Shown here: one piece after another, positions 52,518 through 60,474 of the stretch
How the letters are laid out: the number at the start of each line of letters is the position of its first letter
How positions within the stretch are numbered: position 1 is the stretch's first letter
From: Ectopseudomonas composti
GTDB taxonomy: Bacteria; Pseudomonadota; Gammaproteobacteria; Pseudomonadales; Pseudomonadaceae
Assembly (NCBI RefSeq): GCF_900115475.1
Contig: NZ_FOWP01000011.1
Coordinates: 62,001-126,000 of the forward strand
DNA length: 64,000 nt
Reading direction: 5' to 3'
Position numbers and translations under genes: made by a program
The notes under the pieces: generated by a model
Databases searched by the model: none
What the model was told of the DNA's origin: nothing
Seen by the model: the letters and a program-made list of their open reading frames with translations, nothing else

Positions 52518-53657
52518 TCAACGCTCCTTTACCAGCAGATCCGGAGTGATTTCGGCGATGGACTTGGCGCCGGTCAGGACCATGGCCACGCGCATTTCCT
52601 TCTCGATCAGGTCGAGCAGATTGCTCACACCGGCGCCACCGGCCGCGGCCAGGGCATAGAGGAAGGCGCGGCCGAGCAGCACGGTGTCGGCACCCAGAGC
52701 GAGCATGCGCACCACGTCCAGGCCAGTGCGGATGCCGGAGTCGGCGAGGATTTTCAGGTCGCCCTTGACCGCGTCGGCGATGGCCGGCAGGGCGCGGGCG
52801 CTGGACAGCACGCCGTCGAGCTGGCGTCCACCGTGGTTGGACACGATGATGCCGTCGGCGCCGAATGTCACCGCGTCACGAGCATCTTCCGGGTCGAGAA
52901 TGCCCTTGATCACCATCGGGCCGTCCCAGAAGTCGCGGATCCATTCCAGGTCCTTCCAGGAAATCGACGGGTCGAAGTTGGCGCCCAGCCAGCCGATGTA
53001 GTCGGCCAGGCCGGTCGGGTTGCCGCGGTAGGCGGAGATGTTGCCAAGATCGTGCGGCTTGCCCATCAGGCCGACGTCCCAGGCCCACTGCGGGTGAGTC
53101 ATGGCCTGCAGCATGCGACGCAGTGCGGCGTTCGGGCCGCTCATGCCGGAGTGAGCGTCGCGGTAGCGGGCACCGGGCACGGGCATGTCGACGGTGAACA
53201 CCAGGGTCGAGCAGCCGGCGGCCTTGGCGCGTTCCAGGGCGTTCTTCATGAAACCGCGGTCCTTCAGCACATAGAGCTGGAACCACATCGGTCGGTCGAT
53301 GGCTGGCGCCACTTCCTCGATCGGGCACACCGACACGGTGGATAGGGTAAAGGGCAGGCCCTTGGCTGCCGCTGCCTTCGCCGCCTGCACTTCGCCGCGA
53401 CGGGCGAACATACCGGTCAGACCGACCGGCGCCAGGCCGACCGGCATCGACATCTTCTCGCCGAACAGCTCGGTGGACAGGTCCAGCTCGGACATGTTCT
53501 TCAGCACGCGCTGACGCAGTTCGATGTCCGACAGGTCGGCGACGTTGCGGCGCAAAGTGTGCTCGGCGTATGCGCCACCGTCGGCGTAGTGGAACAGGAA
53601 GGGCGGCAGCTTGCGTTGAGCGGCGGCGCGATAGTCGGTGGAGGCAGAAATGATCAT
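52518..53657 (-). CDS. lldD: L-lactate dehydrogenase (FMN, quinone-linked)
   Basis: A 379-aa TIM-barrel flavoprotein oxidising L-lactate to pyruvate. It shows ISASTDYRAAAQRKLPPFLF at the N-terminus, PVGLAPVGLTGMFARRGEV, WFQLYVLKDRGF and the catalytic His with its arginine in IVSNHGGRQLDG. Length and motifs fit LldD and not glycolate oxidase. It is the middle gene of the operon, 84 bases after lldP (gap holds a GC-rich hairpin) and 4 bases before dld. Confidence 0.95.
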   Translation of the reverse strand: MIISASTDYRAAAQRKLPPFLFHYADGGAYAEHTLRRNVADLSDIELRQRVLKNMSELDLSTELFGEKMSMPVGLAPVGLTGMFARRGEVQAAKAAAAKGLPFTLSTVSVCPIEEVAPAIDRPMWFQLYVLKDRGFMKNALERAKAAGCSTLVFTVDMPVPGARYRDAHSGMSGPNAALRRMLQAMTHPQWAWDVGLMGKPHDLGNISAYRGNPTGLADYIGWLGANFDPSISWKDLEWIRDFWDGPMVIKGILDPEDARDAVTFGADGIIVSNHGGRQLDGVLSSARALPAIADAVKGDLKILADSGIRTGLDVVRMLALGADTVLLGRAFLYALAAAGGAGVSNLLDLIEKEMRVAMVLTGAKSIAEITPDLLVKER

Positions 53658-53704
53658 GGGCTCATCCTGTTGCTGAAAAGGGGAAGCGTAGCCTGACGGC
53701 AGTA

Positions 53705-53723
53705 GCCCCGGCTTGGCCGGGGC
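53705..53723 (-). other. GC-rich hairpin between lldP and lldD
   Basis: GCCCCGGC and GCCGGGGC form a perfect stem in the 84-base gap. It has no T-run, so it is more likely to shape mRNA stability or relative expression than to terminate. Confidence 0.5.
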
Positions 53724-53741
53724 GCATTCGACGGGTTGTGG

Positions 53742-55436
53742 TCAGCGCACGACCAGCGGATCGCTGACACCCAGCACGTAGATCGCAAACATCGCGATGA
53801 TGCCGGTGAACAGCACGTAGTACAGCGTCGGCCAGATGGTCTTGCGCAGGGTACTGCCTTCGCGGCCGAGCAGGCCAACGGTAGCCGATGCCGCGACCAC
53901 GTTGTGGATTGCCACCATGTTGCCGGCCGCGGCACCCACGGCCTGGACCGCTACGATCAGCGCGCTGGAGATACCCAGGCTGCTGGCCACGCCGAACTGG
54001 AACTGGCTGAACATCATGTTGCTGACGGTATTGGAACCGGCGATGAAGGCACCCAAGGCGCCAATGCTCGGAGCCAGCAGCGGGTAGATGCCACCGACGC
54101 TGTCGGCTACCCAGCGCGCCATGAGAATCGGCATGCTGGCCAGTTCGGCACCGTTGACGCCAGAGTTGATCAGGATGCGCACCATCGGCACGGTGAACAA
54201 CAGCACGAAGCCTGCGCTGAGCAGCACGCTGGAGGATTCCTTCACTGCCTTGCTCAAGTCACGCACCTTCATGCCGTGCAGGAAGAAGGTGGCCAGAACC
54301 ACGGCGACCAGAATCCCGCCCGGCAGGTACAAGGGTTGGAAGTTGGCGCTGACGCCAGCTTCGCCCATCAGGTCGGGGAAGTTCACCACCACCGCCTTCA
54401 GCGCGTTGCCCACGTCGGGGAACACACGGCTGATCACCAGCAGTGCGCCGACCAGGACGTACGGCAGCCAGGCGCGCAGGGCGCTCATCGGTTTGGCGGT
54501 CAGTTCGTCCAGTTTCATCTCGACGGTGCCCAGCCATTCGCTCGGCCATTTGTCCGTCGGGGCGAAGTCCCAGGTTTTCTTCGGCACCAGGAAGCCGAAA
54601 CGTGCGGCGCTGGTGACGATGGCCAGGCCGATCAGGCCGCCCATCAGCGACGGGAATTCCGGGCCGAGGAATACGCCGGTGAAGACGTACGGTACGACGA
54701 AGGCGAGGCCGGCGAAGATCGCGAACGGCAGCACTTCCAGGCCGGCTTTCCAGCTTTTCTCCTGACCGAAGAAACGGGTCAACATCATCGCCATGATGGT
54801 CGGCATGATCACGCCCACGGTGGCGTGGATGATCGCCACTTCGCTGGTGATCAGTTGCAGAAACTGCGCCCAGGACGAACCCTGTTCGACCAGCTGCGCA
54901 CCGATGGTGGCGGTGTCCAGGCCGGTATTGAGGCCGACGATGATCGGGGTGCCGACGGCGCCGAAGGATACCGGCGTGCTCTGTACCAGCATGCCCATCA
55001 GCACGGCAGCCATGGCCGGGAAACCGATGGCGACCAGCAGCGGGGCTGCGATGGCCGCCGGTGTACCGAAGCCCGAGGCGCCCTCGATGAAGCAACCGAA
55101 CAGCCAGGCGATGATGATGGCCTGGATGCGGCGGTCGGGGCTGATGGTGGCGAAACCGGCGCGGATCGCGGTGATGCCACCGGAGTGTTTGAGGGTGTTC
55201 AGCAGCAAGATGGCGCCGAAGATGATCCACAGCAGGCCAAGCGTGATCAGCAGGCCTTGCAAGGTGGAGGCGAGAACACGATTGAAGGTCATGTCCCAGG
55301 CGAACAGGCCGACGGCAGCAGTGACCAGATAGACCAGCGGCATGGCGTGTTTGGCCGGCCAGCGCAGGCCGATCAGCAAGACGGCAGCGAGCAGAATCGG
55401 CGAGAACGCCAGCAGGGCGAGAATTCCGTTGGACAT
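53742..55436 (-). CDS. lldP: L-lactate permease
   Basis: A 564-aa inner-membrane proton symporter for lactate (LctP family), with 12-14 helices along the whole chain. Typical blocks include LRWPAKHAMPLVYLVTAAVG, FIEGASGFGTPAAIAAPLLV and FIAGSNTVSNMMFSQFQFGV. It is the first gene of the lld operon. Its promoter region contains the perfect palindrome attributed to LldR. It diverges from lldR across about 300 bases. Confidence 0.95.
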   Translation of the reverse strand: MSNGILALLAFSPILLAAVLLIGLRWPAKHAMPLVYLVTAAVGLFAWDMTFNRVLASTLQGLLITLGLLWIIFGAILLLNTLKHSGGITAIRAGFATISPDRRIQAIIIAWLFGCFIEGASGFGTPAAIAAPLLVAIGFPAMAAVLMGMLVQSTPVSFGAVGTPIIVGLNTGLDTATIGAQLVEQGSSWAQFLQLITSEVAIIHATVGVIMPTIMAMMLTRFFGQEKSWKAGLEVLPFAIFAGLAFVVPYVFTGVFLGPEFPSLMGGLIGLAIVTSAARFGFLVPKKTWDFAPTDKWPSEWLGTVEMKLDELTAKPMSALRAWLPYVLVGALLVISRVFPDVGNALKAVVVNFPDLMGEAGVSANFQPLYLPGGILVAVVLATFFLHGMKVRDLSKAVKESSSVLLSAGFVLLFTVPMVRILINSGVNGAELASMPILMARWVADSVGGIYPLLAPSIGALGAFIAGSNTVSNMMFSQFQFGVASSLGISSALIVAVQAVGAAAGNMVAIHNVVAASATVGLLGREGSTLRKTIWPTLYYVLFTGIIAMFAIYVLGVSDPLVVR

Positions 55437-55555
55437 TGGGACTTACTCCACACGAGCGCGCGGTTGGCGCGGCAGGGATGAGGCGTGATCGAACAGGCTT
55501 GCAGCGTGTTGGGCTGACATGGCGTGACCTCGATGGTTTGTTGTTCTTGTTGGTT

Positions 55556-55574
55556 AAATTGGTAATACCAATTT
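55556..55574. promoter_or_regulatory. LldR operator palindrome
   Basis: AAATTGGTAATACCAATTT is a perfect 9-1-9 palindrome with the TGGT-N3-ACCA core used by the FadR/PdhR/LldR group. It lies in the divergent lldP-lldR region, 120 bases before lldP. Binding by the adjacent LldR is inference from family and position. Confidence 0.85.
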
Positions 55575-55731
55575 ACAAAGTAGCGGGCTCAGGTTAAAAG
55601 TTGCTCAATTGACTGTCAAATCGAGATGCTAAGACTTTGGTCGTAGAGTGCTTGCTTGTTCAGCGAAGAAGGGCGCTATAGGCTTGCGCTGTGAGGCCTT
55701 GGGCCTGGTCAAACCAATGGAGATGTGGGTG

Positions 55732-56499
55732 ATGGAAGTAGGTCTGGTGCGGCAGCGACGTCTCTCCGATGACATCGTCGCGCAACTGGAAACCATGATT
55801 CTCGAAGGCACCCTGCGTGCCGGTGAGCGGTTACCTGCTGAGCGTGCGCTGGCCGAGCAGTTCGGTGTGTCGCGTCCGTCCCTGCGCGAGGCGATCCAGA
55901 AACTGGTGGCCAAGGGGTTGCTGATCAGCCGCCAGGGCGGCGGCAACTATGTTGCCGAATCACTCGGCTCGACCTTCAGTGATCCACTGCTGCAGCTTCT
56001 GGAGAACAAGGAGGATGCCCAGCGCGATCTGCTGGAGTTCCGTCACACGCTGGAAGGCTCCTGCGCCTACTATGCGGCCAAGCGCGCCACTGCGATCGAC
56101 CGGCAGCGCCTTTCTGAGGCGTTCGAAGCCTTGCAGGATTGCTACGCGCGAGTCGGCAAAGTGACTCGTGCCGAGGAGGGGGCGGCGGATGCGCGCTTTC
56201 ACCTGGCAATTGCCGAGGCCAGCCACAATGCCGTTTTGCTGCATACCATTCGCGGCCTGTTCGACTTGCTCAAGCGCAACGTGGTAACCAACATCGGCGG
56301 CATGTACGCCCAGCGAGAAGAGACCCGCGACATGCTGATCTGCCAGCACCGCGCGCTGTACGAAGCGATTATCGAAGGCCGTGCGGAGGATGCACGCGAT
56401 CTGTCCAACCAGCACATCGACTATGTGCAGGAAGTGCTCTCGGAAGTGCAGTTGGAAGCCCAGCGTGTGGCGCGTGCGCAGCGCCGGCTAGGCTTGTAA
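55732..56499 (+). CDS. lldR: Lactate-responsive regulator LldR (GntR/FadR type)
   Basis: A 255-aa repressor. The winged-helix domain (about 8-75) has RLSDDIVAQLETMILEGTL and GERLPAERALAEQFGVSRPS, with RPSLREAIQKLVAKGLL as recognition segment. The FCD effector domain (about 95-225) has conserved metal/ligand histidines, as in HLAIAEASHN and QHRALYEAI. Lactate binding should release it from DNA. The start is uncertain among ATG at 55717, 55723 and 55732. The last is preferred because GGAG sits 9 bases before it and the protein then begins as in homologues. Confidence 0.92.
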   Translation: MEVGLVRQRRLSDDIVAQLETMILEGTLRAGERLPAERALAEQFGVSRPSLREAIQKLVAKGLLISRQGGGNYVAESLGSTFSDPLLQLLENKEDAQRDLLEFRHTLEGSCAYYAAKRATAIDRQRLSEAFEALQDCYARVGKVTRAEEGAADARFHLAIAEASHNAVLLHTIRGLFDLLKRNVVTNIGGMYAQREETRDMLICQHRALYEAIIEGRAEDARDLSNQHIDYVQEVLSEVQLEAQRVARAQRRLGL

Positions 56500-56504
56500 G
56501 AACG

Positions 56505-56534
56505 AGCCCAGGCGATCAAGCATCGCCCGGGCTA
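56505..56534. repeat. GC-rich hairpin between lldR and smpB
   Basis: AGCCCAGGCGAT and ATCGCCCGGGCT arms around CAAGC, between convergent genes. No T-run, so REP-like rather than a classic terminator. Confidence 0.6.
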
Positions 56535-56551
56535 CGAGCTGAGGAGGGCGT

Positions 56552-57034
56552 TTAGTCTTCCTTGCCCTTGCTGCGCATGGCGCGCTGAACCTCGCGGTCG
56601 GCGTCACGTTCTTTCTCGGTGTGGCGCTTGTCGAAGTCCTTCTTGCCCTTGGCCAGGGCAATTTCGCATTTGATCAGATGCTGTTTCCAGTACAGCGACA
56701 GCGCCACGGCGGTGTAGCCCTTCTGCTGTACGGAGCCGAACAGCTTTTCCAGCTCGCGCTTGTTCAGTAGCAGCTTGCGCGTGCGGGTCGGGTCTGCGAT
56801 GACGTGGGTGCTGGCGGTTTTCAGTGGCGTGATGTGGCAACCCATCAACCAGGCCTCATCGTCCTTGAGCAGCACGTAGCTGTCGACCAGCTGTGCCTTG
56901 CCGGCACGCAGACTCTTCACTTCCCAGCCGGACAGCACCAGGCCGGCCTCGAACTTATGTTCGATGAAGTAGTCATGCTGCGCCTTCTTGTTCAGCGCGA
57001 TGGTGCCTTGTGGATGTTTCTTTTGCTTAGCCAT
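56552..57034 (-). CDS. smpB: SsrA-binding protein
   Basis: A 160-aa RNA-binding protein needed for trans-translation: it delivers tmRNA to stalled ribosomes. The OB-like core has HDYFIEHKFEAGLVLSGWEV, SLRAGKAQLVDSYVLL and the GCHITPLKTAS loop. The basic C-terminal tail (KGKKDFDKRHTEKERDADRE) is intact and inserts into the mRNA channel. The start MAKQKKHPQG at 57034 fits the family; an upstream in-frame ATG would add 47 residues without homology. No tmRNA gene (ssrA) is seen in this window. Confidence 0.96.
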   Translation of the reverse strand: MAKQKKHPQGTIALNKKAQHDYFIEHKFEAGLVLSGWEVKSLRAGKAQLVDSYVLLKDDEAWLMGCHITPLKTASTHVIADPTRTRKLLLNKRELEKLFGSVQQKGYTAVALSLYWKQHLIKCEIALAKGKKDFDKRHTEKERDADREVQRAMRSKGKED

Positions 57035-57161
57035 AGGGCGCGCATTATAAGGAGTCGGCCGCGCCTGCGCCATGGGGCGTTGCCGAGCCAAACTTGAGCC
57101 GATGCAGCTAATCTCCGACAATGCGCGATCTTTTTTCCCGCAGTATGGGGGCTTGGCCGCA

Positions 57162-58565
57162 ATGGCGAGCGACAAAGTTTCAATTCATGGTGCCTGGGCC
57201 AGTCGCTGGGTGTTCATTCTGGCGGCTACCGGTTCGGCCGTAGGCCTCGGCAATATCTGGAAGTTCCCCTACATGACTGGGGTCTACGGCGGCGGTGCGT
57301 TCGTCGTCATGTACCTGTTCTGCATCGCCCTGGTGGGTGTGCCGATCATGCTGGCGGAAACCATGATAGGCCGCCGTGGCCGGCAGAGCCCGGTCAATGC
57401 AATGAAGAGCCTGGCCGTCGACGCCGGTGCCTCGAAGCACTGGTCACTGGCTGCGCTGATGGGCATGGTTGCGGCGCTGCTGATCCTGTCGTTCTACAGC
57501 GTGGTGGCGGGTTGGTCACTGGATTACATTCTGAGCATGGGCCGTGGCGACTTTACCGGCATCAGCGCCGATGGCGCCGGCGCGGCCTTTGGCGGGCTGA
57601 CCTCTGACCCTTGGCGCCTGACCCTGTGGCACAGCCTGTTCATGTTGATTACCGCCTTCGTCATCGCCAAGGGTGTGGTGGCGGGGCTGGAGCGCAGCCT
57701 GCGCATCATGATGCCGCTGCTGTTCGTGCTGTTGCTGGTGCTGCTGGGGTACAGCTTCACCACTGGGCATTTCCGCGAGGGTTTCGATTTCCTTTTCCAC
57801 TTCGACCCGAGCAAGGTGCAGGACGGTATTCTGGCCGCCATGGGTCATGCCTTTTTCACTCTGAGCGTCGGTGTTGGTTCGATCATGGTCTACGGCGCCT
57901 ACATGCCGAAGAAGGCCTCGATTGGTGCCACGGTACTGACCGTCGGACTGCTCGATACGCTGGTTGCGCTCACCGCCGGCATGGCGCTGTTCCCTATCGT
58001 TTTTGCCGCCGGTCTCGAACCGGGTGGTGGGCCTGGGTTGATGTTCGTCACCCTGCCGATTGCCTTCGGCAACATCGCCTTCGGTCAGGTAATGGGGCTG
58101 ATCTTCTTCGTGCTGGTGGCCGTGGCGGCCTGGAGTTCGTCGATCTCCATGCTGGAGCCTGCGGTCGCCTTCTTCATCGAAAAAACCGGACGCAGCCGTG
58201 CCAAGGTGACTGCCGTGCTGGCGCTGTTGTGCTGGCTGGTAGGCATGGGCACGGTGCTGTCGTTCAACCTCTGGGCCGAGGCCAAGTTCTTCGTATTCGC
58301 CGAGGATGGTTTTCATCTGTTGCAGTGGGGGGCAGAGGGCGGCAAGACCTTCTTCGATAGCATCGATTACCTCACCAGCCGTATCCTGCTGCCGCTGGGC
58401 GGTCTGTCTTTCGCCATGTTCGCCGGTTGGGTATTGAGCCGCGAAGCGGTGCGCGAAGAGTTGGCCATCAGAAGCCCGCTGCTGTTCAATCTGTCCCTCT
58501 GGCTGATTCGCGTTGTGGCGCCAATCGGCGTGCTGATCGTTTTCATCGCGGAGCTGAGCAAGTAA
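57162..58565 (+). CDS. Sodium-dependent transporter of the SNF family
   Basis: A 467-aa inner-membrane transporter of the neurotransmitter:sodium symporter (LeuT-fold) family. The signature WVFILAATGSAVGLGNIWKF in helix 1 and the unwound-helix pattern with Na+ contacts are clear, followed by the FCIALVGVPIMLAETMIGRR block. About 11-12 helices can be drawn. The substrate (an amino acid or related amine) is not readable. The start MASDKVS at 57162 is preferred because the upstream in-frame extension has no homology. The stop TAA directly abuts the ratA ATG, so the genes are coupled. Confidence 0.9.
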   Translation: MASDKVSIHGAWASRWVFILAATGSAVGLGNIWKFPYMTGVYGGGAFVVMYLFCIALVGVPIMLAETMIGRRGRQSPVNAMKSLAVDAGASKHWSLAALMGMVAALLILSFYSVVAGWSLDYILSMGRGDFTGISADGAGAAFGGLTSDPWRLTLWHSLFMLITAFVIAKGVVAGLERSLRIMMPLLFVLLLVLLGYSFTTGHFREGFDFLFHFDPSKVQDGILAAMGHAFFTLSVGVGSIMVYGAYMPKKASIGATVLTVGLLDTLVALTAGMALFPIVFAAGLEPGGGPGLMFVTLPIAFGNIAFGQVMGLIFFVLVAVAAWSSSISMLEPAVAFFIEKTGRSRAKVTAVLALLCWLVGMGTVLSFNLWAEAKFFVFAEDGFHLLQWGAEGGKTFFDSIDYLTSRILLPLGGLSFAMFAGWVLSREAVREELAIRSPLLFNLSLWLIRVVAPIGVLIVFIAELSK

Positions 58566-59000
58566 ATGACTACTCGAATCCAGCGCTCGGCGTTGCTGCC
58601 TTACCCGGCGCAGGCGCTGTTTGATCTTGTCAACGATGTTGCCAGCTACCCGCAGTTTCTGCCCTGGTGTCGTTCCAGTGACGTGCTTGAAGTCAGCGAG
58701 ACGCACATGCTGGCCAGCCTCGAAGTGGCCAAGGGCAGCATCGGTCAGCGCTTCGTCACGCGCAATGTGTTGCTGCCTGGCCAGCGCATCGAGATGAATC
58801 TGCAGGAAGGTCCGTTCACCAGCCTCAACGGGGTATGGGAGTTCAAGGCCCTCGGTGACAAAGCGTGCAAGATCAGTCTGGATCTGACCTTCGACTATGC
58901 CGGGCCGCTGGTACGCGCCACGCTGGGCCCGCTGTTCAACCAGGCGGCCAACACCATGGTCGATGCCTTCTGCCTGCGAGCCAAGCAGTTATATGGATAA
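58566..59000 (+). CDS. ratA: RatA-like START-domain protein
   Basis: A 144-aa protein of the COQ10/RatA (START-like) family. E. coli RatA was described as a toxin that blocks ribosome subunit association, while homologues are also implicated in ubiquinone function. The role is therefore not settled. Sequence shows ALLPYPAQALFDLVNDVASY and the FLPWCRSSDVLE block, then FTSLNGVWEFKAL. It begins right after the transporter stop and overlaps rnfH by 8 bases, the standard ratA-ratB arrangement downstream of smpB in divergent orientation. Confidence 0.92.
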   Translation: MTTRIQRSALLPYPAQALFDLVNDVASYPQFLPWCRSSDVLEVSETHMLASLEVAKGSIGQRFVTRNVLLPGQRIEMNLQEGPFTSLNGVWEFKALGDKACKISLDLTFDYAGPLVRATLGPLFNQAANTMVDAFCLRAKQLYG

Positions 59001-59313
59001 GCCGAGTATCGCCATCGAGGTGGTCTACGCCCTCGCTGAGCGGCAGAAACTCCTTCGCCTGTCCGTGCCGGCCGGTACCACAGTGCGTGAGGCTGCGCTG
59101 CGTTCCGGGATGCAGCAGTTCTTTCCGGACCTGGATCTGAGCCAGGCGCCGCTGGGCATTTTCGGCAAGGCGGTCAGCAAGCCGGAGGAGCGCGTGCTGG
59201 AGGAGGGCGAGCGTGTCGAAATCTATCGACCGCTGATCGCCGACCCGAAGGAAGTGCGCAAGCAGCGCGCTGCTAAAGCCAAGGCTAGGGAAGAGGGCGA
59301 AGAGTTGAGCTGA
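58993..59313 (+). CDS. rnfH: RnfH family protein (RatB)
   Basis: A 106-aa ubiquitin-fold (beta-grasp) protein of the RnfH family: IAIEVVYALAERQKLLRLSV, GTTVREAALRSGM and VEIYRPLIADPKEVRKQRAA are typical, with a basic-acidic tail. It overlaps ratA by 8 bases. The function is unknown; despite the name it is not tied to an Rnf complex here. Terminator directly follows. Confidence 0.9.
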   Translation: MDKPSIAIEVVYALAERQKLLRLSVPAGTTVREAALRSGMQQFFPDLDLSQAPLGIFGKAVSKPEERVLEEGERVEIYRPLIADPKEVRKQRAAKAKAREEGEELS

Positions 59314-59341
59314 CTCGTCAGGTCTTAAGGCAGCAGATACG

Positions 59342-59370
59342 AAAAAGCCCGGATTCGCTCCGGGCTTTTT
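59342..59370. terminator. Bidirectional intrinsic terminator, rnfH/bamE
   Basis: AAAAAGCCCGGA and TCCGGGCTTTTT arms around a small loop. It sits between convergent genes. Confidence 0.9.
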
Positions 59371-59382
59371 GATGTCCGCATA

Positions 59383-59901
59383 TTACTGCGGATCGGTGTC
59401 CAGCGGCTCGGGCGTAGGAACCGGGACGGTCTCGACCTGATCCACTTCGCGCTGGATCTGTTCCAGCAGCGAGCCAGGTGCTGGCGGCGTTTCATCCTGC
59501 GGTTTGGCTTGCGGCTGGGCGCTGCTGGTGTCGCTGTCTTGGCCCATGATCGCCTGATCACGGCTGACACCGGGCATGAAGTCGCCAGCCAGGCCGACCA
59601 ACTGGTCGCTGCCGTCGAATACCAGGCTGACGCGCTCCTGCAGGCGTTGACCGCCGCCTGGCTGGATGCTGTACAGGTAATCCCAGCGATCGGCATGGAA
59701 GGTGTCGGTGATCAGCGGGTTGCCCATGATAAACCGCACTTGGCGTCGGGTCATTCCCGGGCGCAGCTGGTCTATCATGTCCTGTGTCACGACATTGCCC
59801 TGTTGAATGTCGATCTTGTAAACCCCGGGGAATGAACAACCGGCGAGTGCGAAGAGCCCGGTCAGCGACAGGCTGGTCAGCAAGAGCTTGGTTTTTTGCA
59901 T
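59383..59901 (-). CDS. bamE: Outer-membrane assembly lipoprotein BamE (OmlA/SmpA)
   Basis: A 172-aa lipoprotein subunit of the BAM complex, which inserts beta-barrel proteins into the outer membrane. Lipobox LAGC with Cys22, then the BamE domain: YKIDIQQGNVVTQDMIDQL, MTRRQVRFIMGNPLITDTFH and RWDYLYSIQPGG. The C-terminal part from about residue 120 is a Pro/Gln/Asp-rich extension absent from the shorter E. coli protein but usual in pseudomonad OmlA. It diverges from fur, the classical omlA-fur arrangement. Confidence 0.95.
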   Translation of the reverse strand: MQKTKLLLTSLSLTGLFALAGCSFPGVYKIDIQQGNVVTQDMIDQLRPGMTRRQVRFIMGNPLITDTFHADRWDYLYSIQPGGGQRLQERVSLVFDGSDQLVGLAGDFMPGVSRDQAIMGQDSDTSSAQPQAKPQDETPPAPGSLLEQIQREVDQVETVPVPTPEPLDTDPQ

Positions 59902-59962
59902 CGGAGGGTGACTTCCACTATCTTGGGCAACTTGAACCCCAGATCATACCCGTATTAAGGGA

Positions 59963-59978
59963 GGCTGCGAAAGCAGCC
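59963..59978 (+). other. GNRA-capped hairpin in the fur leader
   Basis: GGCTGC and GCAGCC close a GAAA tetraloop, 19 bases before the fur ATG. It is very stable for its size. It may affect fur translation or be a REP-type relic. Confidence 0.5.
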
Positions 59979-59996
59979 CCTACGAGAAAGCAGACC

Positions 59997-60401
59997 ATGG
60001 TTGAAAATAACGAACTGCGCAAAGCTGGACTGAAGGTGACCCTGCCACGGGTCAAAATCCTGCAAATGCTCGATAACGCCGAGCACCGTCACATGAGCGC
60101 GGAGGATGTTTACAAGGCGCTGATGGAAGCCGGTGAAGACGTTGGTCTGGCTACCGTATATCGCGTACTGACTCAGTTCGAGGCAGCTGGCCTTGTGGTG
60201 CGTCACAACTTCGATGGTGGCCATGCCGTGTTCGAGCTGGCTGACAGCGGCCATCACGATCATATGGTCTGTGTCGATTCCGGTGAGGTGATCGAGTTCT
60301 TCGACGCCGAGATAGAGAAGCGTCAGAAGGAGATCGTGCGTGAGCACGGTTTTGAGCTGGTCGATCACAATCTGGTGCTGTACGTGCGCAAGAAGAGCTG
60401 A
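59997..60401 (+). CDS. fur: Ferric uptake regulator
   Basis: A 134-aa iron-responsive repressor. The winged-helix domain is intact (LPRVKILQMLDNAEHRHMSA, GLATVYRVLTQFEAAGLV). The metal and dimerisation domain has the HHDHMVCVDSGEVIEF block with a single cysteine, as in P. aeruginosa Fur, and lacks the two CxxC pairs of the E. coli protein. It diverges from bamE. No obvious Fur box is seen in the short intergenic region. An intrinsic terminator follows. Confidence 0.97.
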   Translation: MVENNELRKAGLKVTLPRVKILQMLDNAEHRHMSAEDVYKALMEAGEDVGLATVYRVLTQFEAAGLVVRHNFDGGHAVFELADSGHHDHMVCVDSGEVIEFFDAEIEKRQKEIVREHGFELVDHNLVLYVRKKS

Positions 60402-60417
60402 TTCTTCTGCCGCAGTG

Positions 60418-60447
60418 AAAAAGGCGACCTTCGGGTCGCCTTTTTTG
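60418..60447. terminator. Bidirectional intrinsic terminator, fur/recN
   Basis: AAAAAGGCGACC and GGTCGCCTTTTTT around TTCG. It lies between convergent genes. Confidence 0.92.
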
Positions 60448-60474
60448 TTTTGCCGTAGCTCGGGCTACGTTACT

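Noticed and set aside
53705..53723. Terminator between lldP and lldD
   Set aside because: The stem is strong but there is no T-run, and the genes form one pathway; kept as a hairpin, not a terminator.
53736..55481. 581-codon plus-strand frame opposite lldP
   Set aside because: The translation is low-complexity His/Gln/Asp/Gly-rich, as expected from the complement of a membrane-protein gene.
59784..59996. In-frame extension upstream of fur
   Set aside because: Overlaps the bamE start and gives an N-terminus absent from Fur proteins. The family start at 59997 is sound. A regulatory upstream ORF remains possible but unsupported.
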